DNA from: Apium graveolens
Lineage: Eukaryota; Streptophyta; Magnoliopsida; Apiales; Apiaceae
Length of the DNA stretch: 64,000 nt
Reading direction: 5' to 3'
Assembly: GCF_009905375.1 (NCBI RefSeq)
Contig: NC_133652.1
Coordinates: 18,526,850-18,590,849, forward strand
Position 1 is the stretch's first letter. Each line of letters opens with the position of its first letter. Below the pieces are notes generated by a model. It worked only from the letters and a program-made list of their open reading frames with translations, made no database searches and had not been told where the DNA came from. The position numbers and the translations under genes were made by a program. This document shows positions 25,401-35,504 of this stretch, one piece after another.

Positions 25401-25793
25401 CTTCGAGAAAGGCTTAAAGAGTTTGCCAGCAGGACTAGTCCTCAAGTGGTCAACAATCCTCATCAAGTGAGATTCTTTAAGTCTGATTGTCTTCAAATCT
25501 GTCAGCTAGATGTATAATCTCTTAAAGACTACTCAGCTAAGCATCTGGTCTGGATGGAACATCATTTAAGAACTGCTGGATATTCATCCATGTTGAAGAC
25601 TCAAGCTGCTGATTTGATTCAAGCTTATTGTGAAAAGAATATTAAAAGGTACAATCAGATCAAGAATAAGCTGAAGTCAGTTGGAGTTCAACCAGTCAGA
25701 CCAGCAAGCTTCACTTTAGAAATGGATCATGTCTTTGACAAGGAATTGCTTCAAGATTTAGAAGAAGGTGAAGTCAGAAGAGAAGACAACTGA
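22404..25793 (+). pseudogene. Env-like (third) ORF of Sirevirus A with two stops
   Basis: One frame of about 1,130 codons starting MALNFQIVAHNQVGYFNPEK. It is interrupted only by TAA at 23274-23276 and TAA at 25515-25517; open segments follow in the same frame (23334-25517, 25554-25793). Residues 1-260 form a globular-looking domain with a counterpart in element B. Then come a Pro/Ser/Thr/Glu-rich region, a predicted coiled coil near residues 595-630, a Gly/Ser/Lys-rich stretch near 735-785, an acidic patch and a long Lys/Glu-rich helix. No signal peptide, membrane helix or cleavage site is evident, so the traditional name env-like describes position only. Both stops look like CAA to TAA changes. 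Function is unknown. Confidence 0.8.
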
Positions 25794-26044
25794 AGTCAAT
25801 TAGCTCAAAACTCAATGTAATATGATTAGAGCTTTATGAATCAAGATAGTCTAATGTAGTTATATGTTCAGGCTAGAGGAACATCTATCTTGTATTCACT
25901 TGTAAATTTCATTTGGAATCTGGAAAATGTTAAATATAATCCAGAACTTTTCTGCTATTTACTTTGCATTTCTGTTTATATCTTTTTCTTATTTGTTAGT
26001 TGAGTTATCCTCTAGGTATTTGTTGTTATTGTCTAACAAGCAAA

Positions 26045-26055
26045 TAGGGGGAGAT
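26045..26055 (+). other. Polypurine tract of Sirevirus A
   Basis: TAGGGGGAGAT immediately precedes the 3' LTR start TGAAAGG. It is the expected plus-strand primer. Confidence 0.85.
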
Positions 26056-27415
26056 TGAAAGGCATATGTCATAGCCTATTCGTTTATTCGAGGATTTAAC
26101 TCAACTCAAATAAGAATGTAATAAGTAAATAGTGGATCTATCATCAGAGAGATCTCACAAAGTAACATCTGTCAAAGGATAAAGAAATCTGCAGACTTGA
26201 AGATTCACTGGAAGAAGTTCAAGAATTTGATCATGCCTCAGTGATATAAATCAAGATCGTGGATTTAATCAAGTGACAGAGATCTCGTCAGGGTATCATT
26301 TATTACAAGGATTTAATCAGAGTATCAAAGTCAAGACATGAAGAAACGTCACGGAAGTTAGTCACTCATGAACCAGACAGTACATCGAGTGTCAGCATTG
26401 AAGTGGCGGAATTGATTCATAAGTCTCAGTGATTTTCAGAAGATTGTCAGAAGAATGGATGTTGCTCAGGGTTAGTATTAATTCTCTATTAATTAATTAA
26501 GTCATATAATTTAATTAAGAAAATAAATTATATCTGCAAAGATTAATTTATTGATTAATTGAATTAAATTGATTAATTAATTTAGAATTAATATTGAGGA
26601 TTTACAAGATTTTAATTGGTTTAAAATCTGCTTAAATTCAAAACAAGACAATTCATTTGAACTAGTATGACAATCGGTATGACAATTGATAGTCATACCG
26701 AAAGTCATGCCAATACATTTAATTGTCTTATTAGAATTTCTGTTTAGATTAAAATCTGTTATTAATTCAGCAAGACAATTTATTTGAACTAATATGACAA
26801 TCGGTATGACAATCAATAGTCATACCGAAAGTCTTGCTAGTTCATTTTGATTGTCTTGCTAGTTGTAAATATTATCATACCGAAAGTCTTGCTGGCCAAA
26901 GAGATTGTCATGCCGGTACATTTTTCAGTTCGGTGTTTGATAAAAGCAGCAGAAGACTTTTGTTGATAAACTTACAGAATCCAATCAAACAGAACACACA
27001 AGAAAAAAAAAGGAGCAGAAAACAAAAGCATAACATTTTATTTTTCATCTGCTTTTCTTCAAGATTAAATTTCTAGATTGTAAAGTTAAATCCAATCAAC
27101 TAGAAATATGTATCTTGTTCTTGTGTATCAATCTAGCGGATTAAAATCCCTAGAACTTAATCTCAAATCGCATTTAGCATTTGATCTTTTAATTACAAAA
27201 ATAGAAAAAGTTCATGTCGAATTTATTCTAGATTTGTAATAATTGATTTGAGATTAATCCCTTGTAACCGATACCGTAGTTGTAACACCTTTCAAGTTTA
27301 ATAAAAGTTTTATTTAACTTGAATTTTGTTTCACAATTTTATTCCGCATTTTATTCGATTAAACGGTATTGTTTGCATTCAACCCCCCCTTCTACAAACA
27401 AATTGGGACCTAACA
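26056..27415 (+). repeat. 3' LTR of Sirevirus A
   Basis: A 1360-bp copy of the 5' LTR ending GGGACCTAACA, then TSD TGTGT. Differences seen by eye are all substitutions (for example GCCAGTACA versus GCCGGTACA, and AATATTTATC versus AATATGTATC). Confidence 0.93.
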
Positions 27416-28824
27416 TGTGTTATGTGAATTATGAGTCCACGTGTCTATTAAACCTTATATAATTAAAGATGACCCTAATTTGTTTATTATCGGGTGGGTA
27501 GACGATAAGGATAAACGTATATACTAGATAATTATATTTTGTCAGTTAATTGAATTGTATCTTTTATGATAGATATACATAGTTCGAGGCATTCAAAGCC
27601 AGATAGAGATTGTAAAAGTAAAGCTTGATTACGTGTAGTAATGAAACGAGTGGATTCAGAATAGAGATAAACCTGAAATGATGATTGACAAGAAAGGTCG
27701 GGTAGCCTTTCAATGGAAATACAGATACATCAGGACTGAGTGATATGGCAGATAGTTAAAGATCAAAGGGTTATTAATTGAGGCAAGTATTCCTGAACTT
27801 TCTTATGATATACTGCAAATATTTCTTCCCTATTATAAATTCAGAATAGTTAACTATTTTTATATTTTGCTACAATTACTCTTAATTATGCAAATACCTT
27901 TTTGTTCATGTTCCTTAGTATGAATTCTGATCTCTTGAGAAAATTCCTATTATTTCGGGTTATTTGCGAACCCTGAATCGGGATGTTTTGAAATCAAAGT
28001 GATTTGACATCAAAATACTCCATGGACTGGATGGTTACGATGAGGGCCAGTGATGGACTGGACCCTAAGGGCCAGAGATGGATGGACCCTTAATTACGAA
28101 GGCCATAGTGCCTAGGTACCTTATATGTTGGTGGATCTATACAGATAGGTATAGATCCGCACTATACCCTGACTGATCAGCAGGTTATAGTGCATATGTT
28201 GGTTCTAGTGTCCAGTCTAATTTATTGTTGATCACCATTAACGGCATTCCTTCTTAGAAAGTTTATGGTTACAAAAAAAATAAAGATTTGATTCAAGAAA
28301 TGAATTAGTGAAACGTTCACTGTTCTTTTACAGAGAATATGATTTATAATTAAAGGCCAATGAGGGCCGATATTTTATTCGCCCAACTGTTTTAAATAAA
28401 TAAAGATGTTTTGAAATCATTTAAAGATTGTTTCCAGAAGTTTCATTGATATGATACCTGAAAACCAATTATGATACTTGCTGGGCATTTTTAGCTCACT
28501 CTTACTTTGTGAATTCTTATTTCTTTCAGTATCAAATGAGGACAAAAGTGAATAGCTCTTAAAAGATAGCAAAAGTGGAGAGATCCCAGCTAAAGGAATT
28601 TGGAGGTGTCAGAGTGAATAATACGAGGAAGTTAGTAAAGAGGTAATAAAATTGTATTTAGTTATTGTAAATTTTAGAAGGTTAGATTCTTGTTTCATAC
28701 CATAAAATGTAAGCGATCCGGAATATGAGGGGTTATCTATATATTTGTGTTAATATACGGGATTATATTGTTTAAAGTTGTTTAGTGACACCCAATCTTG
28801 ACCCCGAGATTCGGGGATGTTACA

Positions 28825-29230
28825 CCAAGTCTGCAACAAATAAGCTTCATTTCCTTGCTCCTTTTAGAGCAACTTCACCAGTCTTTTTGCTGATAAAAAT
28901 GCATTATCCTTTGTCAAAAGAGACCTTGAATCCTTTGTCTGTAAATTGACTAACACTAAGGAGATTCACTTCAAGACCAACTACTAGTGCTACATCTTCA
29001 ATGATAACATTTCCATAAATCAATTTGCCATATCCCATTATAAAACCTTTAATATTGTCTCCAAAAGTCACTAATGGGCCAACCTTCTCCTCAAACTGTG
29101 ATAGAAGGGCCATATCACCTTTCATATGTCTTGAGCATCAACTGTCTATGATCCATATGACTTTCTTCTATTTTCCCTGAACACAATAAGGATTAAGTGT
29201 GTTTAGCAACCCAAATAGTGTTGGGTACTT
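28825..29230 (-). pseudogene. pol: Protease region of Sirevirus B
   Basis: The minus-strand piece 29125-28904 (MKGDMALLSQFEEKVGPLVT, then LEVNLLSVSQFTDKGFKV) matches the segment after the DSG protease motif in element A ([20 protein letters not shown] and [11 protein letters not shown]). The catalytic DSG lies in degraded sequence just upstream (about 29130-29150). The region continues into the pre-integrase domain at 11987 once the solo LTR insertion is removed. Confidence 0.75.
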
Positions 29231-29239
29231 TCTTCTTGT

Positions 29240-29706
29240 TAACAGAATGAGCAGAACTAGAATGAGTTATTTCAGAAAGAATAGTGTTCATTGGCTGTTG
29301 CATTTTCCCTTTTTGAAGTAGGCCCAATTTTTACTTCCTTGAGGTTTAATCTCAGTTTGTGGCAACTTTTCATCACTTTCAAATTGCAAGGGATGCGATC
29401 AAACTTGTCACAGAATGAGTAGGGAACATTTGCATTTGCTTCATTATAGTTGCATGCTCCTTCTACTGGCTTGCTAACAACCTTTTTACAAAGGTGATTT
29501 AGATGATTTATCGAGCCACATTTTTGACATTGTTTCCTTGGAGCATTTGCAACAAATGCAAAGTTGTTGCTTTTATTTATCCCACTTTTCCCAATTCTAT
29601 TATTCTTCTTCTTTCTTGCATCTTCAGTCTTTACGTCCTTGACAGGTGTATTGGAATCTTGGTTGACCATGGCCTTCTTTTCAACTTTGGAAGTTGGAGT
29701 CCATTA
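29240..29706 (-). pseudogene. gag: Gag C-terminal fragment of Sirevirus B
   Basis: The minus-strand piece 29670-29272 is basic and carries a zinc-knuckle-like CQKCGSINHLNHLC. Its place directly before the protease fits the end of a Sirevirus gag with a second zinc finger. Similarity stops sharply near 29706; the first part of gag and the 5' LTR are missing. What replaced them is unclear. Confidence 0.65.
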
Positions 29707-30469
29707 ATATTTTAAAAAAATGGATGATACGCATTTTCCTGCTGGGTACGTAGCAGAAAACGACGCATAACAGGCAAATTCACAAGATGAAGTTGTATAG
29801 TTAGTGTTTCAACAGACGAAATGGCGTATCTTTGTTAGTATTTTTGAGCCAATTTTCATAACTAAAGCATCTTCATTTTGGTTGATCATCCAATGATGGC
29901 TTATTTTAAACTTATTTTTGTTAAAATATTTATTTTAATATTTAAATATAAGAAATATTATTAGTAATTAGATTGTACGGATACATACATATGTATATAA
30001 AACTTAATAAATCGATATCATAAATTCATAATAATTCATGTAATCAAATATTAGAATTTTTTATAATTACATCCTATATATAATTGGTTTAGGGGAGGGA
30101 AGTTTTGACGAAGGGGCAAAAATATAAATTATGTTATAAACCTTTGTTATAAACCTTGACTAAAAATATTAGTTATGTTTAATGTAGCGGAAGTGTAGGA
30201 GAATAGAAGATGGAGAGAAAGGTGTTTTCATTTTATTATCTAAATGAGATATTTATAGTAGTTGGTTTACAAGGCTTACTAAGTAAGCTATTCAAGTCTT
30301 CTTCATTAAGTATTACAAAACTTCCTCAATAAGCTTTACAAGTCTTCCTCGATAAGCTTTACAAGTCTACCTCGATAAGCTTTACAAGTCTTCCGCGGTA
30401 AGATTTGAGAGACTTCCTCGATACGCTTTGACAATCACTTTATTTTTATTCAAATATTTTAACACTCCC
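29707..30469. other. Unclassified spacer, possible LTR remnant
   Basis: AT-rich DNA without a gene. The end TTTTAACACTCCC just before element C resembles the 3' end of some copia LTRs, and the GAATAGAAGATGGAGAGAAA segment near 30200 resembles an LTR leader. No partner LTR was found, so the call is weak. Confidence 0.35.
30297..30430. repeat. Tandem repeat, about 23-bp unit
   Basis: Five to six units of the type CTTCCTCGATAAGCTTTACA are arranged head to tail with drifting bases (AGTCTACCTCG, AGTCTTCCGCG, AGACTTCCTCG). The array is short and degenerate and contains no gene. Confidence 0.7.
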
Positions 30470-31791
30470 TGTAAGTCATATGTCATAGCCTATTTGTATA
30501 TTCGAGGATTCAACTCAACTCAAATAAGAATGTAATAAGTAAATAGTGGAACTACCGTCAGAGAGATCTCGCAAAGTAATATCTGTCAAAGGATTCAGAG
30601 ACAATGTTCATCTACAGACTTGAGGAGTTAATTCACTGGAAGAAGTTCAAGAAGTTGATCATGCCTCAGTGATATAAATCAAGATCGTGGATTTAATCAA
30701 GTGACAGAGATCTCGTCAGGGTATCAATAAATTATAAGGATTTAATCTGAAGAAAATCAAAGCGTCAAAGTCAAGACATGAAGAAACGTCACGGAAGTTA
30801 GTCACTCATGAACCAGACAGTACATCGAGTGTCAACGTTGAAGTGGTGGAATTGATTCATAATTTTCAGTGATTTTCAGAAGATTTGCAGAAGAATGGTT
30901 GCTGCTCAAGACTAGAATTAATTCTCTATTAATTAATTAAGTCATCTAATTTAATTAAGAAAATAAATTATATCTGTGAAGAATAATTTATTTATTAATT
31001 GAATTAATTGATTAATTAATTCTGAATTAATTCTAGGAATTTTAGGAATTTTCAGAAGCTTAATTGGATTAAATTCAAGCATTAAATCAGCAAGACAATT
31101 GAAAATGAACTAGCATGACAATCAGGATTGTCATACCGATTGTCATGCTAGGCCATATTCAATTGTCACACCGAAAGTTACATCAGGAGGATGATTGTCT
31201 TGCTAGTTCATTCTGATTGTCATGCTAGTTCATTCAGATTGTCTTGCTAGTTCATTCAATTGTCCTACCGAAAGTCTTGCAAGCTTAAAGGATTGTCATT
31301 CCAATTCAATTGATTCAGCTGATTGTTTAAATAGAAGCAGAGAAGCAGCATATCATTTTAATCATTCAAACAGAAGAACAAAGAACAAGAAAAGCAGCCG
31401 CCTTGAAATATTACATTTTTCATCTGTTTAATTCAAGATCAATTTCTAGTTTGTTAATGTTAAATCCAAACCACTAGAATTATTTATCTTGTTCTTGTGT
31501 ATCAATCTAGCGGATTAAAATCCCTAGAACTTAATCTCAAATCGCGTTTAGCATTTGATTCTAATTATTGCAAAAATAGAAAAAGTTCATGTCGAATTTA
31601 TTCTAGATTTGTGATAATTGATTTGAGATTAATACCTTGTAATCGATACAGTTGTTGTAACACCTTTCAAGTTTAATAATATTTTTATTTAACTTGAATT
31701 TTGTTTCACATTTTTTATTCCGCATTTAATTCGATTATTCGGTACTGTTTGTATTCAACCCCCCCTTCTACAAACACATTGGGACCTAACA
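30470..31791 (+). repeat. 5' LTR of Sirevirus C
   Basis: A 1322-bp LTR clearly related to that of A (shared ATATGTCATAGCC start and GGGACCTAACA end) but with many substitutions and indels. It holds a diverged version of the GACAATC/GATTGTC array (31090-31300). Confidence 0.88.
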
Positions 31792-31793
31792 AT

Positions 31794-31805
31794 TGGTATC
31801 AGAGC
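31794..31805 (+). other. Primer binding site of Sirevirus C
   Basis: TGGTATCAGAGC lies two bases after the LTR, as in element A. Confidence 0.88.
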
Positions 31806-31887
31806 CTTCTGATTAACGAACAAATCAAGATCCTAGACTTTTGTGATTTTTCAACTCCTTGAATTTTTATTTATTCAAAAATTCATA

Positions 31888-34119
31888 ATGACTTCACATA
31901 AAGTTGGAACCGTTAAAATTCCACAATTTGATAAAGAGAATTATATCATGTGGAAGAAGAAGATGCTATTATTTTTACAAGTTGCAAATCCCAAATATTC
32001 AAACTTGTTAAAGAAGGGTATAAAAACTCCGATGGTTATTGAACCGGAGGTAATAATAGATGGTGTGGTGACTACTGAAGCTAGAACCTATCCAAAAGAG
32101 CCTGAAGATTTTACTCCTGCTGAGAAGGAAGAAGCCTCCTTGGATGCCAGCCTTCAATTAATATTAATTGATTCCCTTGATCCCTTGATGAACAGACATG
32201 TGATGAACTGTAAAAATTCCAAACACATGTGGGAAACTATTGAGGTGATTAATGAAGGCACAGAGGAAGTTAGGGAGAACAAGTTGGAAATCCTAACCTC
32301 TGAATATGAACATTTCAAATCAAATCCAGGAGAAGGAATTACTGAAGTGTTTGAGAGGTACAATGCGTTGATCAACAACCTGAACATCAATGGAAAGTAT
32401 TATTCAATCAGGGAGGTCAACAAAAAGTTCCTTTTAACACTGCCAGCTCATCTTGAACATAGAATCACTGCCATTAGAGAAGCTAGAGATCTGAATGAGA
32501 TTTCTTTGGACAGGCTCTATGGAGTGTTAAAAACCTATGAGTTGGAGCAGATTCAACAGAAGGAAGTCTACGGGAAGGATAGAATGGTCAGCACATCTAC
32601 TGCACTTGTAGCTGAAGGTCAACAACAACAGCAATCTCAACAATTGGAGAGAATGGTACAGTATTCCAAGGCTGAGGAAAATATGTTAGTAGCAGAATAT
32701 GATCCTCCTACTACAAATCAATCAAGTGATGATTTTTATTCCTTGGAAGAGCTGGAGCAATTGGAAGACGAGTCAATGGCCCAAATTGTCAAGAGATTCT
32801 CCCATGTCAGATTCAAGAGGAATCCCAAGCTTAAGTACAAGTCCAACTACAACAAATTCCAGAAAGGTGGATCTTCATCCTTTAACACCAGCAGTGGTGG
32901 ATACAAAACAGGGATGGTTGATCGGAGCACCATCAGATGCTATAACTGCAATGAGTTGGGACACTTTGCCACAGAATGTAGGAAGCCAAAGCAAGTAAGA
33001 AAGAACTCTGAAAGGGCTTATCTGGCAAAGGGAAGAAGCTGGGATGATACTGACAGTGAAGATGAAGATGAAGGAAATCTTGCTCTTATGGCTATTGATG
33101 GAAAAGCTTCATCGTCAAGAATAGAGGTAAAACTTTCTGATGCTGAAATGGTTTATCATCTAAGAGGTAACTTAGATTGTGCACGTCGTGATAATGAACT
33201 GTTAAGTTTACAGATCACAGACCTTGAGAAAGAGGTCAATGAATTAAGACTTGTGCACATTAATCAAGACAAATTAAAAGAACAGGTATCTTTTCTAGAG
33301 AATAGAGTTGACTGTTATAGAAAACTCGAAATTATTCTCAAAGACAAGATCACCGGTCTTGAGACTAAGGTTAGAGCCTACTTCAATTCTTGTTCGAAGG
33401 CTAAAGAGTTCTACAGTAAGCAAGCTGTTAATCAAACATCTGGAATAGGTTATGATTACAATGCTGCTATTGGAGAATTAGGCATAAACTCCCCTCCTCA
33501 TGTCTGTGCTAAAGGGAGGGAAGTACCACATGTGCTTAAGGGTGTTGATGAACCCCTCTATAAAGCATCAATTGCTGAACCATTTGATGCGACCTCTTCT
33601 GTTATTCAAGAAAAAATACGTGCTGAGGATCATGCTAATGAGAAGATTGTTTCCAAGTCAAGTGAGTCGAAAGTTCCAGTCAAAGTTGTGAAAGCAACTG
33701 AGACTAACTCAGACACACATGAGTTGGATAACAATAATGCCATGTCTACCTTGCATAAATTGCCTGCTATTAATCACTCTCATAAAGCATGTGGTGTTGC
33801 TAATTGTATGTCTTGTGCTTTTAATATGATGTATGCTTATTTTAATGGTAAGCATGTGTCTAATGATAAGACTACTCCTCGTCAGCATGTGAATAACAAG
33901 AAGCATGATAGGTCTAAGACTGCTAGTCCTTCTAAGGCTAGAAAGGAGACATTTGTGCCTAAGCTTAAACAGAAATTTGTTAACGCTGTTTACAAGGTCA
34001 AATGTTCAGTCATTGAGAAAGTTGAGGCAATTAAAATTAAAAATGTTGTTTTGCCTGACAAAGGACAGTTCTACAAGTATGCCGGGCCCAACCAAGTTTG
34101 GGTTCCGAAGAAGGTCTAA
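31888..34119 (+). CDS. gag: Intact Gag of Sirevirus C
   Basis: An uninterrupted 743-codon frame. I start it at the ATG of MTSHKVGTVKIPQFDKENY (31888) because it matches the start in A; an in-frame ATG at 31843 adds 15 codons of leader. It has a UBN2/DUF4219-like capsid N-terminal part, a glutamine run near residue 250, a CCHC zinc knuckle CYNCNELGHFATEC (about 32938-32980), a coiled-coil region, and a basic Cys/His-containing C-terminal part ending VWVPKKV. Gag packages the element RNA in cytoplasmic particles. It ends in the frame behind pol exactly as in A. An intact gag beside a destroyed pol could in principle act in trans or interfere, but that is speculation. Confidence 0.9.
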   Translation: MTSHKVGTVKIPQFDKENYIMWKKKMLLFLQVANPKYSNLLKKGIKTPMVIEPEVIIDGVVTTEARTYPKEPEDFTPAEKEEASLDASLQLILIDSLDPLMNRHVMNCKNSKHMWETIEVINEGTEEVRENKLEILTSEYEHFKSNPGEGITEVFERYNALINNLNINGKYYSIREVNKKFLLTLPAHLEHRITAIREARDLNEISLDRLYGVLKTYELEQIQQKEVYGKDRMVSTSTALVAEGQQQQQSQQLERMVQYSKAEENMLVAEYDPPTTNQSSDDFYSLEELEQLEDESMAQIVKRFSHVRFKRNPKLKYKSNYNKFQKGGSSSFNTSSGGYKTGMVDRSTIRCYNCNELGHFATECRKPKQVRKNSERAYLAKGRSWDDTDSEDEDEGNLALMAIDGKASSSRIEVKLSDAEMVYHLRGNLDCARRDNELLSLQITDLEKEVNELRLVHINQDKLKEQVSFLENRVDCYRKLEIILKDKITGLETKVRAYFNSCSKAKEFYSKQAVNQTSGIGYDYNAAIGELGINSPPHVCAKGREVPHVLKGVDEPLYKASIAEPFDATSSVIQEKIRAEDHANEKIVSKSSESKVPVKVVKATETNSDTHELDNNNAMSTLHKLPAINHSHKACGVANCMSCAFNMMYAYFNGKHVSNDKTTPRQHVNNKKHDRSKTASPSKARKETFVPKLKQKFVNAVYKVKCSVIEKVEAIKIKNVVLPDKGQFYKYAGPNQVWVPKKV

Positions 34120-34340
34120 TCCATTTGTAGTGCAGGGCATTAAACAGGTGTAACCGGTAGTGTGGATTCTTGACAGTGGATCATCAAGACATATGACCGG
34201 AGATAGAGCCCTGCTATCAAATGTGGATTGAGAAAGCTGGCCCCATGGTTACCTTTGGAGATAACAGCAAAGGTTTATCTGAGGGATATGGCTGTTTACA
34301 AGCTGGGAATGTTATCATTGTAATTTTGTATATTGTGCTA
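34100..34340 (+). pseudogene. pol: Truncated pol start of Sirevirus C
   Basis: In the +1 frame the sequence runs through the protease motif ([18 protein letters not shown]) and then breaks. There is a TAA before the motif at 34151-34153, where A has CAA. A frame change follows near 34225, and alignment with A is lost at about 34340. No integrase or RT follows. Confidence 0.8.
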
Positions 34341-34827
34341 GGTTATTATCAGGAAGCAGTATCTAACATATAGCACCAGTGACGAGACTTGAGAATATTA
34401 CGACATATCAGGCACCTGCTGCACATTACACTTGGAATTGGACTCTAGTAAGATGTGTACAAGTGTACTCCTGGTTGGTGAGTTAAAAGAGGAAGTCAGT
34501 ACACCACAGTTCATGGACTTTGCAGCTGCATATCTATTGGACTATGCAATCTCTTCTTCACAATCTCACTTCAGGTTGGTATGAACTAGTATACTGCTCA
34601 AGCAATTGTCAAGGACATGGTATGGCACTCTAACAGAAGTTATAATTTTATATGAATAAGTAGAGTCGTCATATTAATAACTATCTTATCACTAGGCACA
34701 ATCATATTGTTTTATATGTGCAGTGGTATATTGATTATGCAACATAACAATTAGTATCTAAAGTACTTGACAAGTATCGGTCAATGATATCTTGTTAACA
34801 TTATGTTGCAGATATTTGTAAGCTTTT
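34341..34827. other. Unassigned sequence before the gap
   Basis: Not similar to element A or to anything else in the window. No open frame longer than about 60 codons and no recognisable domain were seen. It ends at the assembly gap. Confidence 0.5.
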
Positions 34828-34927
34828 NNNNNNNNNNNNNNNNNNNNNNNNNNNNNNNNNNNNNNNNNNNNNNNNNNNNNNNNNNNNNNNNNNNNNNNNN
34901 NNNNNNNNNNNNNNNNNNNNNNNNNNN
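34828..34927. other. Assembly gap (100 Ns)
   Basis: Exactly 100 undetermined bases, a conventional placeholder, so the true distance is unknown. The missing 3' part of element C and the 5' exons of the poly(A)-polymerase-like gene could lie here. Confidence 0.98.
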
Positions 34928-35092
34928 GCAGGGCTGTGATCCATCATAATTTCTCCCTTGGGGAAACTCTAGGAGTGGTGATTCTTACCACGGTCTAGTC
35001 ACCCTAGTTCTATCTTTTCTTTTATAATTTTTTCTCAAATTCTGCTCTGCATAATTGTTTCACGCAATTCAAGGTGTATAAATAAGGGTGAT

Positions 35093-35504
35093 GGCCCTTT
35101 CTGGCACAATTTAGAATAAAATTGGCCCAAAACAGCACAATTCAAAAATGACCTTAATGGCACTCGAAAACCTAAATTTATCTCAGGTTTCCTAATATGC
35201 AACTTTTCTTCGGCTTCTTAAAAAGCAGCTATATTTTGCGTTCATAGAAAAAAAATAAATAAGAAAAGCAAGTTTGATTTTTGGATTATTTGAAAAAAAA
35301 TATGCAACATTGCCATGCGTTTATCCACCAATGTTGTATTTTCTGCGTTATGAAGCCCAGTAAGAAAATGAAGTTGCAGTGTTGAGAAACAAACAGAAAC
35401 AAAAAACGTAGTTCTCAGGTTGTATTTGTTTGTGCCCCGAGGGACCATATATTTAGGGTGTGTTATGTTGCGCATTTTAACTTCATATTGTGCTAGAAAG
35501 GGCC
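35093..35504. mobile_element. Probable MITE with GGCCCTTTCTRGCACAAT ends
   Basis: The left end GGCCCTTTCTGGCACAAT (35093) is repeated in inverted form at the right end (ATTGTGCTAGAAAGGGCC, ending 35504). The 412-bp interior has no coding sequence. No convincing target-site duplication could be assigned, so the superfamily is open. Confidence 0.55.

Larger units (their letters stand above)
14219..27415 (+). mobile_element. Sirevirus-type Ty1/copia retrotransposon A, full length
   Basis: A complete 13.2-kb element: LTR (14219-15578), tRNA-Met-type primer site, gag, pol, spacer with a repeat array, env-like ORF, polypurine tract and LTR (26056-27415). It is flanked by the perfect 5-bp duplication TGTGT (14214-14218 and 27416-27420). 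The LTRs are both 1360 bp and I count about seven substitutions by eye, so insertion was recent. The domain order protease-integrase-RT-RNase H is copia, and the long extra ORF after pol marks the Sirevirus lineage. The pol frame is intact, but gag has a one-base deletion and a stop, and the env-like ORF has two stops. As it stands it could only move with help in trans. Confidence 0.92.
11988..28824 (+). mobile_element. Gypsy-type solo LTR, split by Sirevirus A
   Basis: The outer ends are TGTAATATCCGGGG at 11988 and GGGGATGTTACA at 28824, flanked by the 5-bp duplication CCAAG (11983-11987 and 28825-28829). After removing element A and one TGTGT repeat the unit is about 3.6 kb (11988-14218 plus 27421-28824). 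I see no primer site, polypurine tract, gag or pol in it. The TGTAA...TTACA ends and the segment GCTGGGCATTTTTAGCTCAC near 28480 fit a Ty3/gypsy LTR of the long-LTR Tekay/Del kind. A solo LTR left by recombination is the simplest reading; a non-autonomous element is possible. Confidence 0.75.
1940..29706 (-). mobile_element. Degenerate Sirevirus-like copia element B (host of nested insertions)
   Basis: On the minus strand the order is gag end (about 29706-29240), protease (about 29230-28825), integrase, reverse transcriptase and RNase H (11987-8615), a spacer, a long env-like region (7740-2960), a polypurine tract and an LTR (2806-1940). The order pol then extra ORF then LTR is the Sirevirus (SIRE/Maximus) layout of Ty1/copia. 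The element is split by a foldback MITE and by a solo LTR that carries another Sirevirus. It also lost its gag start and 5' LTR at 29706. Stops and frameshifts occur throughout, so it is old and inactive. The gag, pol and env-like pieces are listed separately. Confidence 0.8.
30470..34340 (+). mobile_element. Truncated Sirevirus copy C (LTR, gag, start of pol)
   Basis: A relative of element A: LTR starting TGTAAGTCATATGTC, tRNA-Met primer site, an intact gag, then about 200 bp of pol. Similarity to A ends near 34340, about 490 bp before the assembly gap. Pol carries a TAA at 34151-34153 and a frame change near 34225. No 3' LTR is visible, and the five bases before the LTR (CTCCC) cannot be checked against a partner. 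Confidence 0.85.

Noticed and set aside
22404..25793. True viral envelope gene
   Set aside because: No signal peptide, transmembrane helix or cleavage site is visible; the env-like label is positional only.
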